From positions 1 to 29,399 of the IMG/VR virus record IMGVR_UViG_3300020183_000345: a DNA stretch of 29,399 nt. The stretch is one strand, 5' to 3'. Source of the DNA: a virus. The notes beneath the pieces were generated by a model. It saw only the letters and a program-made list of their open reading frames with translations, made no database searches and was not told the origin of the DNA. Shown piece after piece: positions 7,864 through 17,000 of this stretch. Each line of letters starts with the position of its first letter. Within the stretch, counting starts at the first letter, position 1. Position numbers and translations under genes: made by a program.

Positions 7864-8799
7864 ATGATAGATAATAATAATGCTGAACAATCTCAGCCTG
7901 TCGAGACTCAGCCAGAGTTAGTTAACCCAGCCCCAGCCGAAGATCCTGTTACTACACATGAACGTGCTATGTTTAACAAGTACGTTAAGGACCAGGGTCA
8001 GAAGATCCCATCTAACTTCAAGGATGCGGATGCTTGGTTTAACAGCCTAATGGAAGCCCGTAAAGGCTTTACACAGGCTAGGCAGGAAGTTGCTGCCCTG
8101 AAGAAGCAGTACAATGAGAATGGCGTTAATAACCCAGGTTATCAACAGCCATCTGTGGGAAGTCAGATTCAAGAAGAGCCAAAGCAAGAAGACCTTTCTG
8201 ATGTGCCAGAAGATCTTAAGATTGCAACTCAGGATCCAACAAAGATTCCAGTTAACTCACGAATTAGTGCAGAAGATTGGGCCAAGTGGGGCAAGGAAAT
8301 TGACTCAAGTGGTTCCGTAAGTGCAGCTACTCGTAAGGAAATTAAGGATAAGATGGGTGCTGATGATGTAATTATTGAACAGATGATCCGTGGTCGCAAG
8401 GCATTAGCCAAGCAATCATGGGACGATGCTGCTTCGGTTGTAGGAGGCGGAGACAACCTAAAGCGGCTGTTCAAGTGGGCACAATCTAATCTTACCAAAG
8501 AAGAAGTTGATGCTACAAATCGTGCCTTGCAGACCAATGCATATAAGAATGTCTTGCTAGGCTTAAAGGCTAGATTTGAATCAGAAACACCACAGGCAAA
8601 GCCACAAGCTAAGGAACCACAAGCTTTGCAGAACAGGGTTAATCCCTCACAGGTTCCTCAACAGGTGCAAGTATTTAAGAATATGGCAGAACAGAAAGCT
8701 GCTGTAGCTGATCCCCGGTATCGTACTGATCCTAATTTCAGACGGGCGGTTGAGCAAATGCTTATTAATACTTCACGGTTTGGTTTTAGAAATCGTTAA
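7864..8799 (+). CDS. Capsid assembly scaffolding protein (T7 gp9-like)
   Basis: A 311-residue, Gln/Glu/Pro/Ala-rich, probably largely helical protein directly before the major capsid gene; T7 gp9 scaffold has 307 residues and the same position. The N-terminal ~35 residues are acidic and Pro-rich, followed by a helical region (AWFNSLMEARKGFTQARQEV), a Gln/Pro-rich linker near residues 80-115, a helical centre, and a C-terminal basic region ending FRRAVEQMLINTSRFGFRNR. Scaffold C-termini typically bind the capsid protein and are basic, which fits. A strong AAGGAGAG ribosome-binding site lies 7 bases upstream. It would guide prohead assembly and then leave the capsid. Identification rests on size, composition and synteny, not on a catalytic motif. 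Unlike T7, no portal gene precedes it. Confidence 0.85.
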   Translation: MIDNNNAEQSQPVETQPELVNPAPAEDPVTTHERAMFNKYVKDQGQKIPSNFKDADAWFNSLMEARKGFTQARQEVAALKKQYNENGVNNPGYQQPSVGSQIQEEPKQEDLSDVPEDLKIATQDPTKIPVNSRISAEDWAKWGKEIDSSGSVSAATRKEIKDKMGADDVIIEQMIRGRKALAKQSWDDAASVVGGGDNLKRLFKWAQSNLTKEEVDATNRALQTNAYKNVLLGLKARFESETPQAKPQAKEPQALQNRVNPSQVPQQVQVFKNMAEQKAAVADPRYRTDPNFRRAVEQMLINTSRFGFRNR

Positions 8800-8891
8800 C
8801 TCCGTATAATCTTGTACAAAGACACGGAACAATTGATGGTTTCTCCTAATATATTTATTAACAGAGAGAAACTTTTTTAAGGAGAAACAAT
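8800..8891 (+). promoter_or_regulatory. Leader of the major capsid gene with promoter-like and alternative hairpin elements
   Basis: This is the longest gene-free stretch in the window. It contains TATAAT at 8805-8810 without a good -35 element, TCCGT/ACGGA arms (8801-8805 and 8824-8828) around TTGTACAA, and TTGATG (8833-8838) with a 17-base spacer to TATTAA (8856-8861). The stretch 8847-8869 begins TAATA and ends AGAGA like a T7-class promoter (about 13 of 23 positions match). GTTTCTCCT at 8839-8847 is complementary to AGGAGAAAC at 8880-8888, which holds the capsid ribosome-binding site, and its first seven bases also pair with GAGAAAC at 8866-8872, just before six Ts. A transcription start and/or RNA switch for capsid expression is likely, but which element is used is not settled by sequence alone. 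Confidence 0.55.
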
Positions 8892-10211
8892 ATGCCTATT
8901 ATTCCAGGCGACGATATTTCTGATATTTTTCCAGTAGGTACCAACTTACAAAGTTGGCCAAATGGTGGTACAGCCCCATCAACCAACTCTATTCCAACAG
9001 TATCTGGTTCTACAGATCCTAACTACTGGCTTCCTATTTGGAGCGGTGAAGTTATTCACGCTTATGACCAGTACAATATCTTTGAACCAATGGTAGTTAC
9101 TGAGACTATTGAATCAGGTACTACTAAGCGTTTCCCAATTACTGGCACCGTTGGTCACAAGGGTGTATGGGAAGCTGGCGAAGAACTACTAGGTGATACT
9201 GGTATTTCAACCCCAGGTTGGTTCGATATCTCACTCGATCAGCGTCCAATAGCCGCATTCTTTGAGCTTGATGATATCCACCTTATGCTCACTCAGTGGG
9301 ACTATAGAGCCGAGCTTGCTCGTCAAGCTGGCCTTGCTCTAGCTAACGTCCGTGACAAGCAGATTGCTTGTATGATTGCTCAGGGTGCATTTGCTGCAAA
9401 CCGCAATCCATTCGGTACTGGCTATGCTGGTATGAATCACTCAAGCAACCTTGTTCTTCCACCTGATGAAGTATTTAATGCTTTGGGTAACACCAAGTGT
9501 GACTCAGATCCAAATACTGCAAAGGAAAAGAGAACAAACGCTGCTCTAGCTTTACTTGAGTACCTAGAGCGATACATGGTTCACCTCCAAGAAGTCGATG
9601 TAATGAGCGGCGAAGTTTACTGCGCCGTTAGCCCACAGGCTTTCCATGACATTCGTGCTCTTGGTATTGCTAGAACTCAGGGCGACCTAGCTGGCGGTGC
9701 TGGCCGTCCATTCTTCGGTGGCGTTGCTGAAGCTGGTGGTTTAGGTTCTCCACTTAGCAGCGGTATGTTTGGTCTAGCCGATACCCTTGAGTACATGGGT
9801 GTTAAGATTGTTAAGAGCAACCACCTCGCCCAGCTTGACTTTACTAAAGTTAGCAAGGCTGGTAGTGCTGTAACTAAGTCTATTAACCAAACTGGTACTC
9901 CAGAAATCGGTGATAACATTGGTATTATCAACGACCTTGGTGATGCCAAATACGACTTCGACTGGGGTCAAACCAATGGCGTAGATCCAGCGACTGGGGT
10001 ATTCTCAGCAACCGATACAACTAAACCCGTAAAGGCTTTGATCTGGCAGCGCAACGCCGTCTGCTCAATGCGTCTACAGGGCATGAAGGTTGAAACCGTC
10101 AAGGATGTCCGTAGAGGTACATTCTTCACCGTCAGCAGCATCATGGCTGGCGCTGGTATCTTGCGTCCAGAACTCTGCGGTGCAATCCAGGGCGACATCA
10201 CAGTTGCATGA
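8892..10211 (+). CDS. Major capsid protein (T7 gp10-like, HK97 fold)
   Basis: A 439-residue protein between scaffold and tail tubular genes. The C-terminal part, ALIWQRNAVCSMRLQGMKVE through FFTVSSIMAGAGILRPELCG, lines up with the end of T7 gp10A (GLFMHRSAVGTVKL... and MGHGGLRPEAAGAV), and YCAVSPQAFHDI fits the FYVSP segment. T7 gp10A has 345 residues, so this version has about 90 extra, spread over the N-terminal ~50 residues and an internal Gly-rich stretch (LAGGAGRPFFGGVAEAGG). It would form the icosahedral shell. The ribosome-binding site AAGGAG is excellent but can be paired by the upstream leader. The gene uses more C-ending codons (TTC, GAC, AAC, ACC) than neighbouring tail genes, consistent with selection for high expression. 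A strong terminator follows. Confidence 0.95.
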   Translation: MPIIPGDDISDIFPVGTNLQSWPNGGTAPSTNSIPTVSGSTDPNYWLPIWSGEVIHAYDQYNIFEPMVVTETIESGTTKRFPITGTVGHKGVWEAGEELLGDTGISTPGWFDISLDQRPIAAFFELDDIHLMLTQWDYRAELARQAGLALANVRDKQIACMIAQGAFAANRNPFGTGYAGMNHSSNLVLPPDEVFNALGNTKCDSDPNTAKEKRTNAALALLEYLERYMVHLQEVDVMSGEVYCAVSPQAFHDIRALGIARTQGDLAGGAGRPFFGGVAEAGGLGSPLSSGMFGLADTLEYMGVKIVKSNHLAQLDFTKVSKAGSAVTKSINQTGTPEIGDNIGIINDLGDAKYDFDWGQTNGVDPATGVFSATDTTKPVKALIWQRNAVCSMRLQGMKVETVKDVRRGTFFTVSSIMAGAGILRPELCGAIQGDITVA

Positions 10212-10233
10212 TAATTTAGCGTTTAGCTAATCT

Positions 10234-10271
10234 ATACCTAGGTGGTCGAAAGATCACCTAGGTATTTTTTT
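10234..10271 (+). terminator. Intrinsic terminator after the capsid gene
   Basis: A 14-base-pair stem (ATACCTAGGTGGTC at 10234-10247 with GATCACCTAGGTAT at 10252-10265, one G-T wobble) closes a GAAA tetraloop at 10248-10251 and is followed by an uninterrupted T run to 10271. This is a textbook intrinsic terminator. It sits just after the major capsid gene, the same place as the T7 late terminator T-phi, and would limit read-through into the tail genes so that capsid mRNA is made in excess. Confidence 0.93.
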
Positions 10272-10286
10272 CTATAAGGAGGTTAT

Positions 10287-10448
10287 ATGAAACCATATAA
10301 TCCAATTCAATCATCGTCAAAAGGACTTGGAGATTCCGTAGCTAAGTTTATTAAAAAGCTAGGCATTGAACAAAAGCCTGGTTGCGGCTGCGAGAAACGA
10401 CAAGAGATGCTTAATAAGTTAGTGCCCTATAAGAAAGGATCAAAGTAA
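10287..10448 (+). CDS. 53-aa CGC-motif small protein between capsid and tail genes
   Basis: A 53-residue protein, MKPYNPIQSSSKGLGDSVAK followed by FIKKLGIEQKPGCGCEKRQE and MLNKLVPYKKGSK. A strong AAGGAGG ribosome-binding site precedes it and its stop overlaps the next ATG (TAATG). The pattern KGLGDxVxKxxKxxGI...CGCxxRxxxLNxxxPY is one I recall among small unannotated phage proteins, with the CGC pair and LN..PY end conserved. The CGC may coordinate metal or form a disulfide; a helix precedes it. It is the first gene after the terminator and travels with the tail tubular genes, so a role in head-tail completion is possible but unproven. Confidence 0.8.
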   Translation: MKPYNPIQSSSKGLGDSVAKFIKKLGIEQKPGCGCEKRQEMLNKLVPYKKGSK

Positions 10449-11116
10449 TGGGTTTGTATTCGTATACAGATGCTATAAACCACATGTTACTTGCTTCCGG
10501 TGAGCATTTGGTTAATGATATTGAAACAGACTCTGGTGTTGATACCAGTGTTGCTCAGTTTATCCTTAGCCAAGCCATCAAGTCTGCAACCATGCGGGGT
10601 ATAGCAAACAATAGGTTTGTAGATACATATGAGCCTGAAGTCGATGGTAAGATATTATTACCAGCTAATGCTTGCTATGCTCAAGTTGTTGAGCCGTTGT
10701 TTGATTCTACGACGGGGGAGGTGATTCAAACTACTATTAAGTCCAATCCACCTCGGCTTTTCAACATTACCAAGCAGACAGATGTATTTGACAAGGCTCT
10801 AAAGATTGAAGTAATTGTACTACTAGGTGATCCTTCTAGCATTTCAAATCCTTATGGTTGGAATGATATTGACTCTCCACTACAGCGGGGTATTATGGAA
10901 ACTGCTGCAAGAGAATATCAAGCTATAACTCAAGGTGATCCTCAGGTAGATCAATATTTAGCTAGCCGAGAGCAATTCCATATGGCTAGAGGTAAAGCTT
11001 CTGATATCTCTAAGAAGCGTCGCAGTATATTTAATGGTGATCCAGGAACAAGAGCTTCTGTAGATCGCCGTGGTATACTTAGTAACGATCCTTACTTTAC
11101 TAGAACGAGGTTTTAA
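10448..11116 (+). CDS. Tail tubular protein A / adaptor (T7 gp11-like)
   Basis: A 222-residue protein whose layout matches T7 gp11 (196 residues): an N-terminal helical part beginning with an INHMLLASGEHLVNDIETDS stretch (compare VNDILASIGEPPV in T7), LLPANACYAQVVEP (compare LLPDVYSNLI), ITKQTDVFDKALKIEVIVLL (compare TSQSDRFDSGITVNIIRLR), and a C-terminal helical domain with AAREYQAITQGDPQVDQY. It forms the ring joining portal to nozzle in the tail. It is followed after 3 bases by the tail tubular B gene, as in T7. The ~30-residue C-terminal extension, rich in Arg, Gly and Asp, is not present in T7. Confidence 0.92.
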   Translation: MGLYSYTDAINHMLLASGEHLVNDIETDSGVDTSVAQFILSQAIKSATMRGIANNRFVDTYEPEVDGKILLPANACYAQVVEPLFDSTTGEVIQTTIKSNPPRLFNITKQTDVFDKALKIEVIVLLGDPSSISNPYGWNDIDSPLQRGIMETAAREYQAITQGDPQVDQYLASREQFHMARGKASDISKKRRSIFNGDPGTRASVDRRGILSNDPYFTRTRF

Positions 11117-11119
11117 TAT

Positions 11120-14017
11120 ATGCCTTTTATCAGACTTCCAATTAACTCCCTTAGTGGTGGCGTAGGTAGACAAGCACCCACAAAGCGTTTGATGTCCGAA
11201 GCCCAAAACATTGACAACTGTTTAGTTACACTTGAGAAGTCTGTTGAAAAGCGACCTCCACTTACTAAAGTTAGTTGCGAAGGCGGATCACCATACCTAG
11301 GGCAAACAGAAAACTCTCCCCTTAGTGTGAAGAACTCTACCCCACCAACAAACTTCTTGGATTCACTTGACCCAAATCAAGTGGATTCTTTAACAAACTT
11401 TAATACCGACAATCTATTTTTTCATTTCTTAGATATAGATGGATACAATAGATACTGTATTATTATAAATAGAGCAGCTTATAAGTTTGATCCACTAGAG
11501 GTAAATAGTTTTCACTATGAACCCGCTGGCTTTGGCGTTGCTATCGATATAAAGTTAGATGATTTTATTTCCGTTTATCGCATTGAGCCAACAGAGTGGA
11601 TTAAAGAAACAGTAGATAAAACTGCTGGCATTAATAATACTAGTGGATTTAATCGTAGCATTTTTGAATACCTTACCTTTGGTAATAAGGTTGGTAATAA
11701 CACCTATAGAATAGCAAACGAACAGGTTCAGGTATCTCAATCTACAGCAATGCGTGATACCTTCGGTGCTATTGATTATGATGTTGGTATTATTCTATGG
11801 AATAAGCTAGTACCTTTAGATTTCCTACCAAACAACGCTATTCGCGAAACTAGTGGTGGTGGGTTTAAAAGCCAAGGATACTATGCATCAATTCCAAGTA
11901 ATGAATACATTCACTCAGGTGATGTAATTAATTATAAGATTGCTAGTAGACCATCTGGTTATAATTTCCCAGCAAACATTACAGATCCAGCAATCCAAGA
12001 AGATATTCTTGGTACTTATGATACATCTGTTCCACCCGAGTTTGAAGAAAATACTTTATATTGGGATAACGTAAGAGATGATATTATCTTTGAAGTGGAT
12101 GCTTCAAACGATTTATTTGAAGAAGTTGAAAAAGGGCAGAGCCGAGAAAACTTTGGCAACATTCCTCAGATTGTATCATTAGGTTCTTCTGATGGCAATG
12201 TGTCCGCAGATGTTAGGGATGCTAATGGATTCCAAGCTGTTAGAATGATTCATCATTATTATGATAACCCAAGAAATATTCCAATTCCATTAGTTGATGG
12301 TATTGAAGTTATTAACTGGAATAAGGATCATTATCATAGAACCTCACCACTACCAGCAGAAGACAGAGATGGTGAAACAAGTTACTGGGGGTTTGGTAAG
12401 ATCTATGCAGCAAGAAGCCCGTATCTAACTTTTCCTGCTGGATTCTATAGAGCAACAAGATATAAAAAGAACCCATACTTTGAGCGGGTAAGATCAGAGG
12501 GTCCTAATACTGTATTTGATCATAGAAGATTCCCTGTAATTATTTACAAAGATACAGCTACAGATGGCAAGTGGCGTATAAAGCATATGCCTTTGTTTGC
12601 TAGAAGATCTGGTACATCTTTAAATAACCCAGGTCCTAAGTGTGTAAACAATAAAGAAAAAGTTCAGTCAATTGCTATCTGGAAGAATAGACTTTGGATG
12701 GCAACTAATAACAACCTATTAGCAAGTAAGACAAACTCATTCTTTAATTTCTGGATTGATGATGTTAATAATATAACAGAAGGTGATCCTATTGATATCC
12801 AAGCCAGTGTTGGTTCGTACAATAAGCTTAGCCACATTGTTCCATATCAGAATATAATGCTTGCACTAAGCTCTGGGTCCACACAGTTTGAAGTTCGTGG
12901 TGGATCTTTAGATACTAACATATCTGCATTCAATGTAGAGTTTAGACCGACATCTTACTTTAGTACATCTAAACTAGTAGCCCCACAAAGGATGGCAACT
13001 AGTATATTCTTTATGGATAATGGCAAGAGTTACCTTTATGTTTCTGGTGGATCTATGGGTGATGAGTACTCAACTAGCCAGGATGTTAGCTTCCACTGTA
13101 GAGGATACTTGCCAGATGTAATTAGTACAATTACAGCTAGCTCAGCAACTAACTCTATCTTTGCTGTAGATAATTCTAATAAGAATGAAATCTATGTACA
13201 TACCTTTAGAGTAAACAATAATGCAATAGCTCAGAATGCTTTCCATAGATGGATCCTAGCTACTAATGATAATATTGTTGCTATGCAAACATATGAAAAG
13301 GATATGTATTTAATATCTAAGCGGCAAGTAAGTAACTTAGGTCCAGCCGAAGGATTGGCTGTATACTATATATCACTTGAGTCTCTTCCAGTAACAACAC
13401 CAATGTTAGACTGGTTACAAAAGATTGAAGCAATTGATATTGTTTATGATTCTGTATCAGAAGAATCTACTATTAGTTTACCTGTGTTTGATCCATTAAT
13501 TGACTATGTAGTTTTACATGCAGACTGGGGGACAAATGCATATAATGCCTATGAGGTTACAGAAAACTTTGCTGATCCTATTACTGGTCAAACAAAGATC
13601 AAGGTTTCTGGTGATATCACTGAAGATGCCGTTTGGGTTGGAAGATCGTATCTAATGAATGTAGAGTTATCTCCTCTTATTGCTAGATCCAGTGAAGAGT
13701 CTTCTTCCGTTAGTGAGGGTGTTCTTAATGTTAAGAGACTAACTACTAGACATTTTAATACTGGCAACTACGATGTAATTATTCAGCGTAAGGGTAGAGC
13801 ACAGTCAGTAACAACATTTGATCCAATGGATTTAAACAATCCTCTAACACCAATTGGTAATTTAAAAATCTCTGGAGTAGGTGAGCACTTTGCTAAGGTT
13901 CTTTCATTTTCAGAAAACCTAAGCATTTACATTCAATCTCCCTATCCAACACCATGTAATATCACAAACATAGAAGTAATTGGTACATTTAGACCAAGAA
14001 ATACAAGTATTGAATAA
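11120..14017 (+). CDS. Tail tubular protein B / nozzle (T7 gp12-like)
   Basis: A 965-residue protein beginning INSLSGGVGRQAPTKRLMSE then AQNIDNCLVTLEKSVEKRPP, matching the T7 gp12 start (IKNLKGGISQQPDILRYPDQ... TEGLQKRPPL). T7 gp12 has 794 residues. Other family features are the mid-protein IWKNRLWMATNNNLLASKTN with SFFNFW, and ALSSGSTQFEVRGG, typical of the nozzle propeller core, and a terminal EVIGTFRPRNTSIE that fits the usual final strand. It makes the hexameric nozzle through which DNA leaves. A GAGG ribosome-binding site lies inside the end of the upstream gene. The extra ~170 residues appear to be in the N-terminal third, where sequence similarity fades. Confidence 0.94.
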   Translation: MPFIRLPINSLSGGVGRQAPTKRLMSEAQNIDNCLVTLEKSVEKRPPLTKVSCEGGSPYLGQTENSPLSVKNSTPPTNFLDSLDPNQVDSLTNFNTDNLFFHFLDIDGYNRYCIIINRAAYKFDPLEVNSFHYEPAGFGVAIDIKLDDFISVYRIEPTEWIKETVDKTAGINNTSGFNRSIFEYLTFGNKVGNNTYRIANEQVQVSQSTAMRDTFGAIDYDVGIILWNKLVPLDFLPNNAIRETSGGGFKSQGYYASIPSNEYIHSGDVINYKIASRPSGYNFPANITDPAIQEDILGTYDTSVPPEFEENTLYWDNVRDDIIFEVDASNDLFEEVEKGQSRENFGNIPQIVSLGSSDGNVSADVRDANGFQAVRMIHHYYDNPRNIPIPLVDGIEVINWNKDHYHRTSPLPAEDRDGETSYWGFGKIYAARSPYLTFPAGFYRATRYKKNPYFERVRSEGPNTVFDHRRFPVIIYKDTATDGKWRIKHMPLFARRSGTSLNNPGPKCVNNKEKVQSIAIWKNRLWMATNNNLLASKTNSFFNFWIDDVNNITEGDPIDIQASVGSYNKLSHIVPYQNIMLALSSGSTQFEVRGGSLDTNISAFNVEFRPTSYFSTSKLVAPQRMATSIFFMDNGKSYLYVSGGSMGDEYSTSQDVSFHCRGYLPDVISTITASSATNSIFAVDNSNKNEIYVHTFRVNNNAIAQNAFHRWILATNDNIVAMQTYEKDMYLISKRQVSNLGPAEGLAVYYISLESLPVTTPMLDWLQKIEAIDIVYDSVSEESTISLPVFDPLIDYVVLHADWGTNAYNAYEVTENFADPITGQTKIKVSGDITEDAVWVGRSYLMNVELSPLIARSSEESSSVSEGVLNVKRLTTRHFNTGNYDVIIQRKGRAQSVTTFDPMDLNNPLTPIGNLKISGVGEHFAKVLSFSENLSIYIQSPYPTPCNITNIEVIGTFRPRNTSIE

Positions 14018-14026
14018 GGAGAGACA

Positions 14027-17000
14027 ATGCCCTGCTATAGTTATAATGACGGTAATCCTGTATTTTATGCAGACAATATTGAAAAGGTATACTCAGCAAG
14101 TGGAGCAACCTATTCTTATTCAGACATCTATTGGATCTGTGAATTTCCTGTAACGTCACAGCTTAAGGTTTATACTAGAGCTTCTGCTGGTGCTGAAGAA
14201 ACACAACTAATTGAGAATACTCACTATACCATTGATGTTGACAACAACAATATTATATTTGTTACTGCTCCTGTTTCTGGTCAGGTTGTAATTAGACGTA
14301 GCACTCCATCAGATAGAATGTTATTTAGATTTACTGATGGTGCTAAGCTAACGGCAGAGCAACTAAATACATCCTTTCATCAGTTGTTGTTTACAATCCA
14401 AGAAAAAGAATTTGCTAGTGATAAGATATCTTATTTTTCAACTGGTGGCATTACAGTTGAGGGTGGTATTAGTCCATTAGTATTTGATTTAGATAGTATT
14501 GGTATTGGTGAAACACTTGTATGGGATGGTAGTAAGTTTGTTCCTGGTGAAGCAGGCACAGGAACAAGCAGTAGTACATTCCTTCCAGTTCTTACAGCAC
14601 CAATTGAAGAAGGAAGTTTATTAGTTGTTAGTGGTATTCCTTTGCAGTGGAGAAATAGTGTCCCAACTGTAAATATATTCCAAGACAATTTAATCTTTAA
14701 GGATAGAACATTCTACAAGAATAGAACAGTTGGTAATGATCTTTCATATACCAGTGATGCTTCTAGTATTGATGTATCTTCTAAGTCGTTTCTAAACAGA
14801 TTTAAAACATTAGCTCCAAACTTGCAGTGGGTTTTGCTAGATGCCCCAACAGGATATCATCTTATTAAAACTTTAATACCAACTGGTGGTATTTCCGAAG
14901 ATCCAGATCCAGAAGTTTGGTTTAATTGGGTTCAAGAAACCCTAAATGATATTGCTATTGATTCTGGTAATCCAACAAAGATGAAATTCTATTGGAACCT
15001 GGGATTAGGTAGAAAACCTTATACAGCAAATGTAAGTGCTACATTTACTAATACTACTTTTTCTGCTCCGGGATTTGAAAATACAAGAAACAGGCCATTA
15101 AACAGTACCGATACTCAATTCTGGGATCACCCTAGAGAGTTGTATTCACCATATGGTTATATTCATTCTAGATTTTTTGGTTATCCAGTTGAAGGTAATC
15201 CAAAAGAAGAAGAAGAATGTCTTATGATTGCTACTGTTACAACAGCTAAAGACCTTCAAATTATTGATATTAATGATTATACATATACTAATGTATGGGA
15301 TCATAAGTATGATAATCCTTGGGTATATGGTGATGCTAAATCACTGGGTGGATTAGACGAGTATCCTGATCCAGAAGAATTTGAAGGTGAAAACTCAATT
15401 TTAAATCATAACTCTAAAGTTTATGGCTATGGTGTAAAAGCTTTTTATCTAAGTGTTCCTCAATGTAATACTACAACTTTAAAATTACCGGTATTTACAG
15501 CCACTAATGTTTATTTTCATATGGATACTGGTGCTGGTGGTGTTTCAGAAACAACAGTAAAGAATGAAATTAATGCATTAGGCTACGAGTGGAAACCATC
15601 AGATCCTCAAACAGCCTTAGCTCTGGGAACTAGTAGAACTTACTGTGATTATTATTTACTTGGGCTTAGGGATTTAGCATTTGCTGCTGCTCGCCCCTTA
15701 TATCAGTTTGCTAGTAATCAGGATCTATCAGAACCAAAGCATAGGGATAATCTAGCCAGATACTTTAAAGGTGGTCTTATTAAAGCAGACTACTCTGGTT
15801 GGAATACTTTAAGTCCAGGTATAGGATTTACTAATGGTTTTAAACGACTAGAAATATCTTCAGAACCTATTAGACCAATTACATTTAAAATTCCAGAACA
15901 AATCATCTACTACAATGAAGCTGCATTAGCTTTAGGCATATCACCAACAAGAATAACAGTTGATGCGGTAAAAGAGGATATTAGATTTCAAGGTCTATCA
16001 AGACATTACTTATTTTTATATGATGATATAAGTTCGGCTCAATGGAACGATACAAGATCTCATAGATTTGCTAATAGTGGTTTAGACCAGTCTCCATCAC
16101 CATCTAGTGTGTCTTATGGTGGTGGTTATTATTTTAAAGCTGATGGTTTCTGGGAAGATTGGTCAAGCCAGTGGAGTACAGACCAAGTATTCTTAAGTAC
16201 TAATATTAGAGATGCATTTTTTAATATGAGAAACGAAGCTTGTATAGATTGGTTTATAACCGATACAAACTTAAATACAAATGGTGTAGTAACCGCTCCA
16301 GGAAACAATTCATATTATAATTCGTTTAATAAAATGCCTATATTGTCTACAGTAAATGCTGCTGCTGGGCAACTAAGTAATATAAAAGGTAAGTATTTTG
16401 TACCTTGGATGTTTAGGCCTAACGAACTTCATGTTACTACTCCAACACCAACAAATTACATTACAAATGGTTATCAAGGAAATCACTTAATAAACATTGA
16501 TGGTAATTGTTTATTCTCTCAAGCTCATAATTTTATTCCAGATCCAGTAGACGAGTATGTATTTAGAATTGTTTCTAAAAATACTATAGCTAGTTTAGTA
16601 AGAGATCCAAGTAAAGATGTTTTAAACTCTTCTGTTATTCTTGAGTGGGGATTAACAAATCAACCAGATTCAGGTACAACAACAACAGTAACTGATATTG
16701 CTGATATCTTTGCAGATACTTCTGATATAGAAGCATTAAGAGCATCTTCTAGATATGATTATTCAAAGTTAAAAGTATACATTAAAAACGAAAGAGTTGA
16801 AGTACAGGGTTCTACTAATAGATATGTAATTACCTTAGCTATTCAAACTCCAAGAATTAAATCAATAGGTTATTCAAAAGTATTTAGAAGATTTACTTCT
16901 CAAGACTTATTATTAGACTATCCACAATGGGATAATAGTGGTGTTGATACAGAAAAAGATGGTGGTCCTTGGAACTTTAATTTAATAGACTTTAGAAATA

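Noticed and set aside
8229-8537. 102-codon minus-strand frame within the scaffold gene
   Set aside because: Antisense shadow of a gene firmly placed by size and synteny.
9677-10201. Three overlapping minus-strand or shifted frames within the capsid gene
   Set aside because: Their open length follows from the biased codon use of the capsid gene; no independent evidence.
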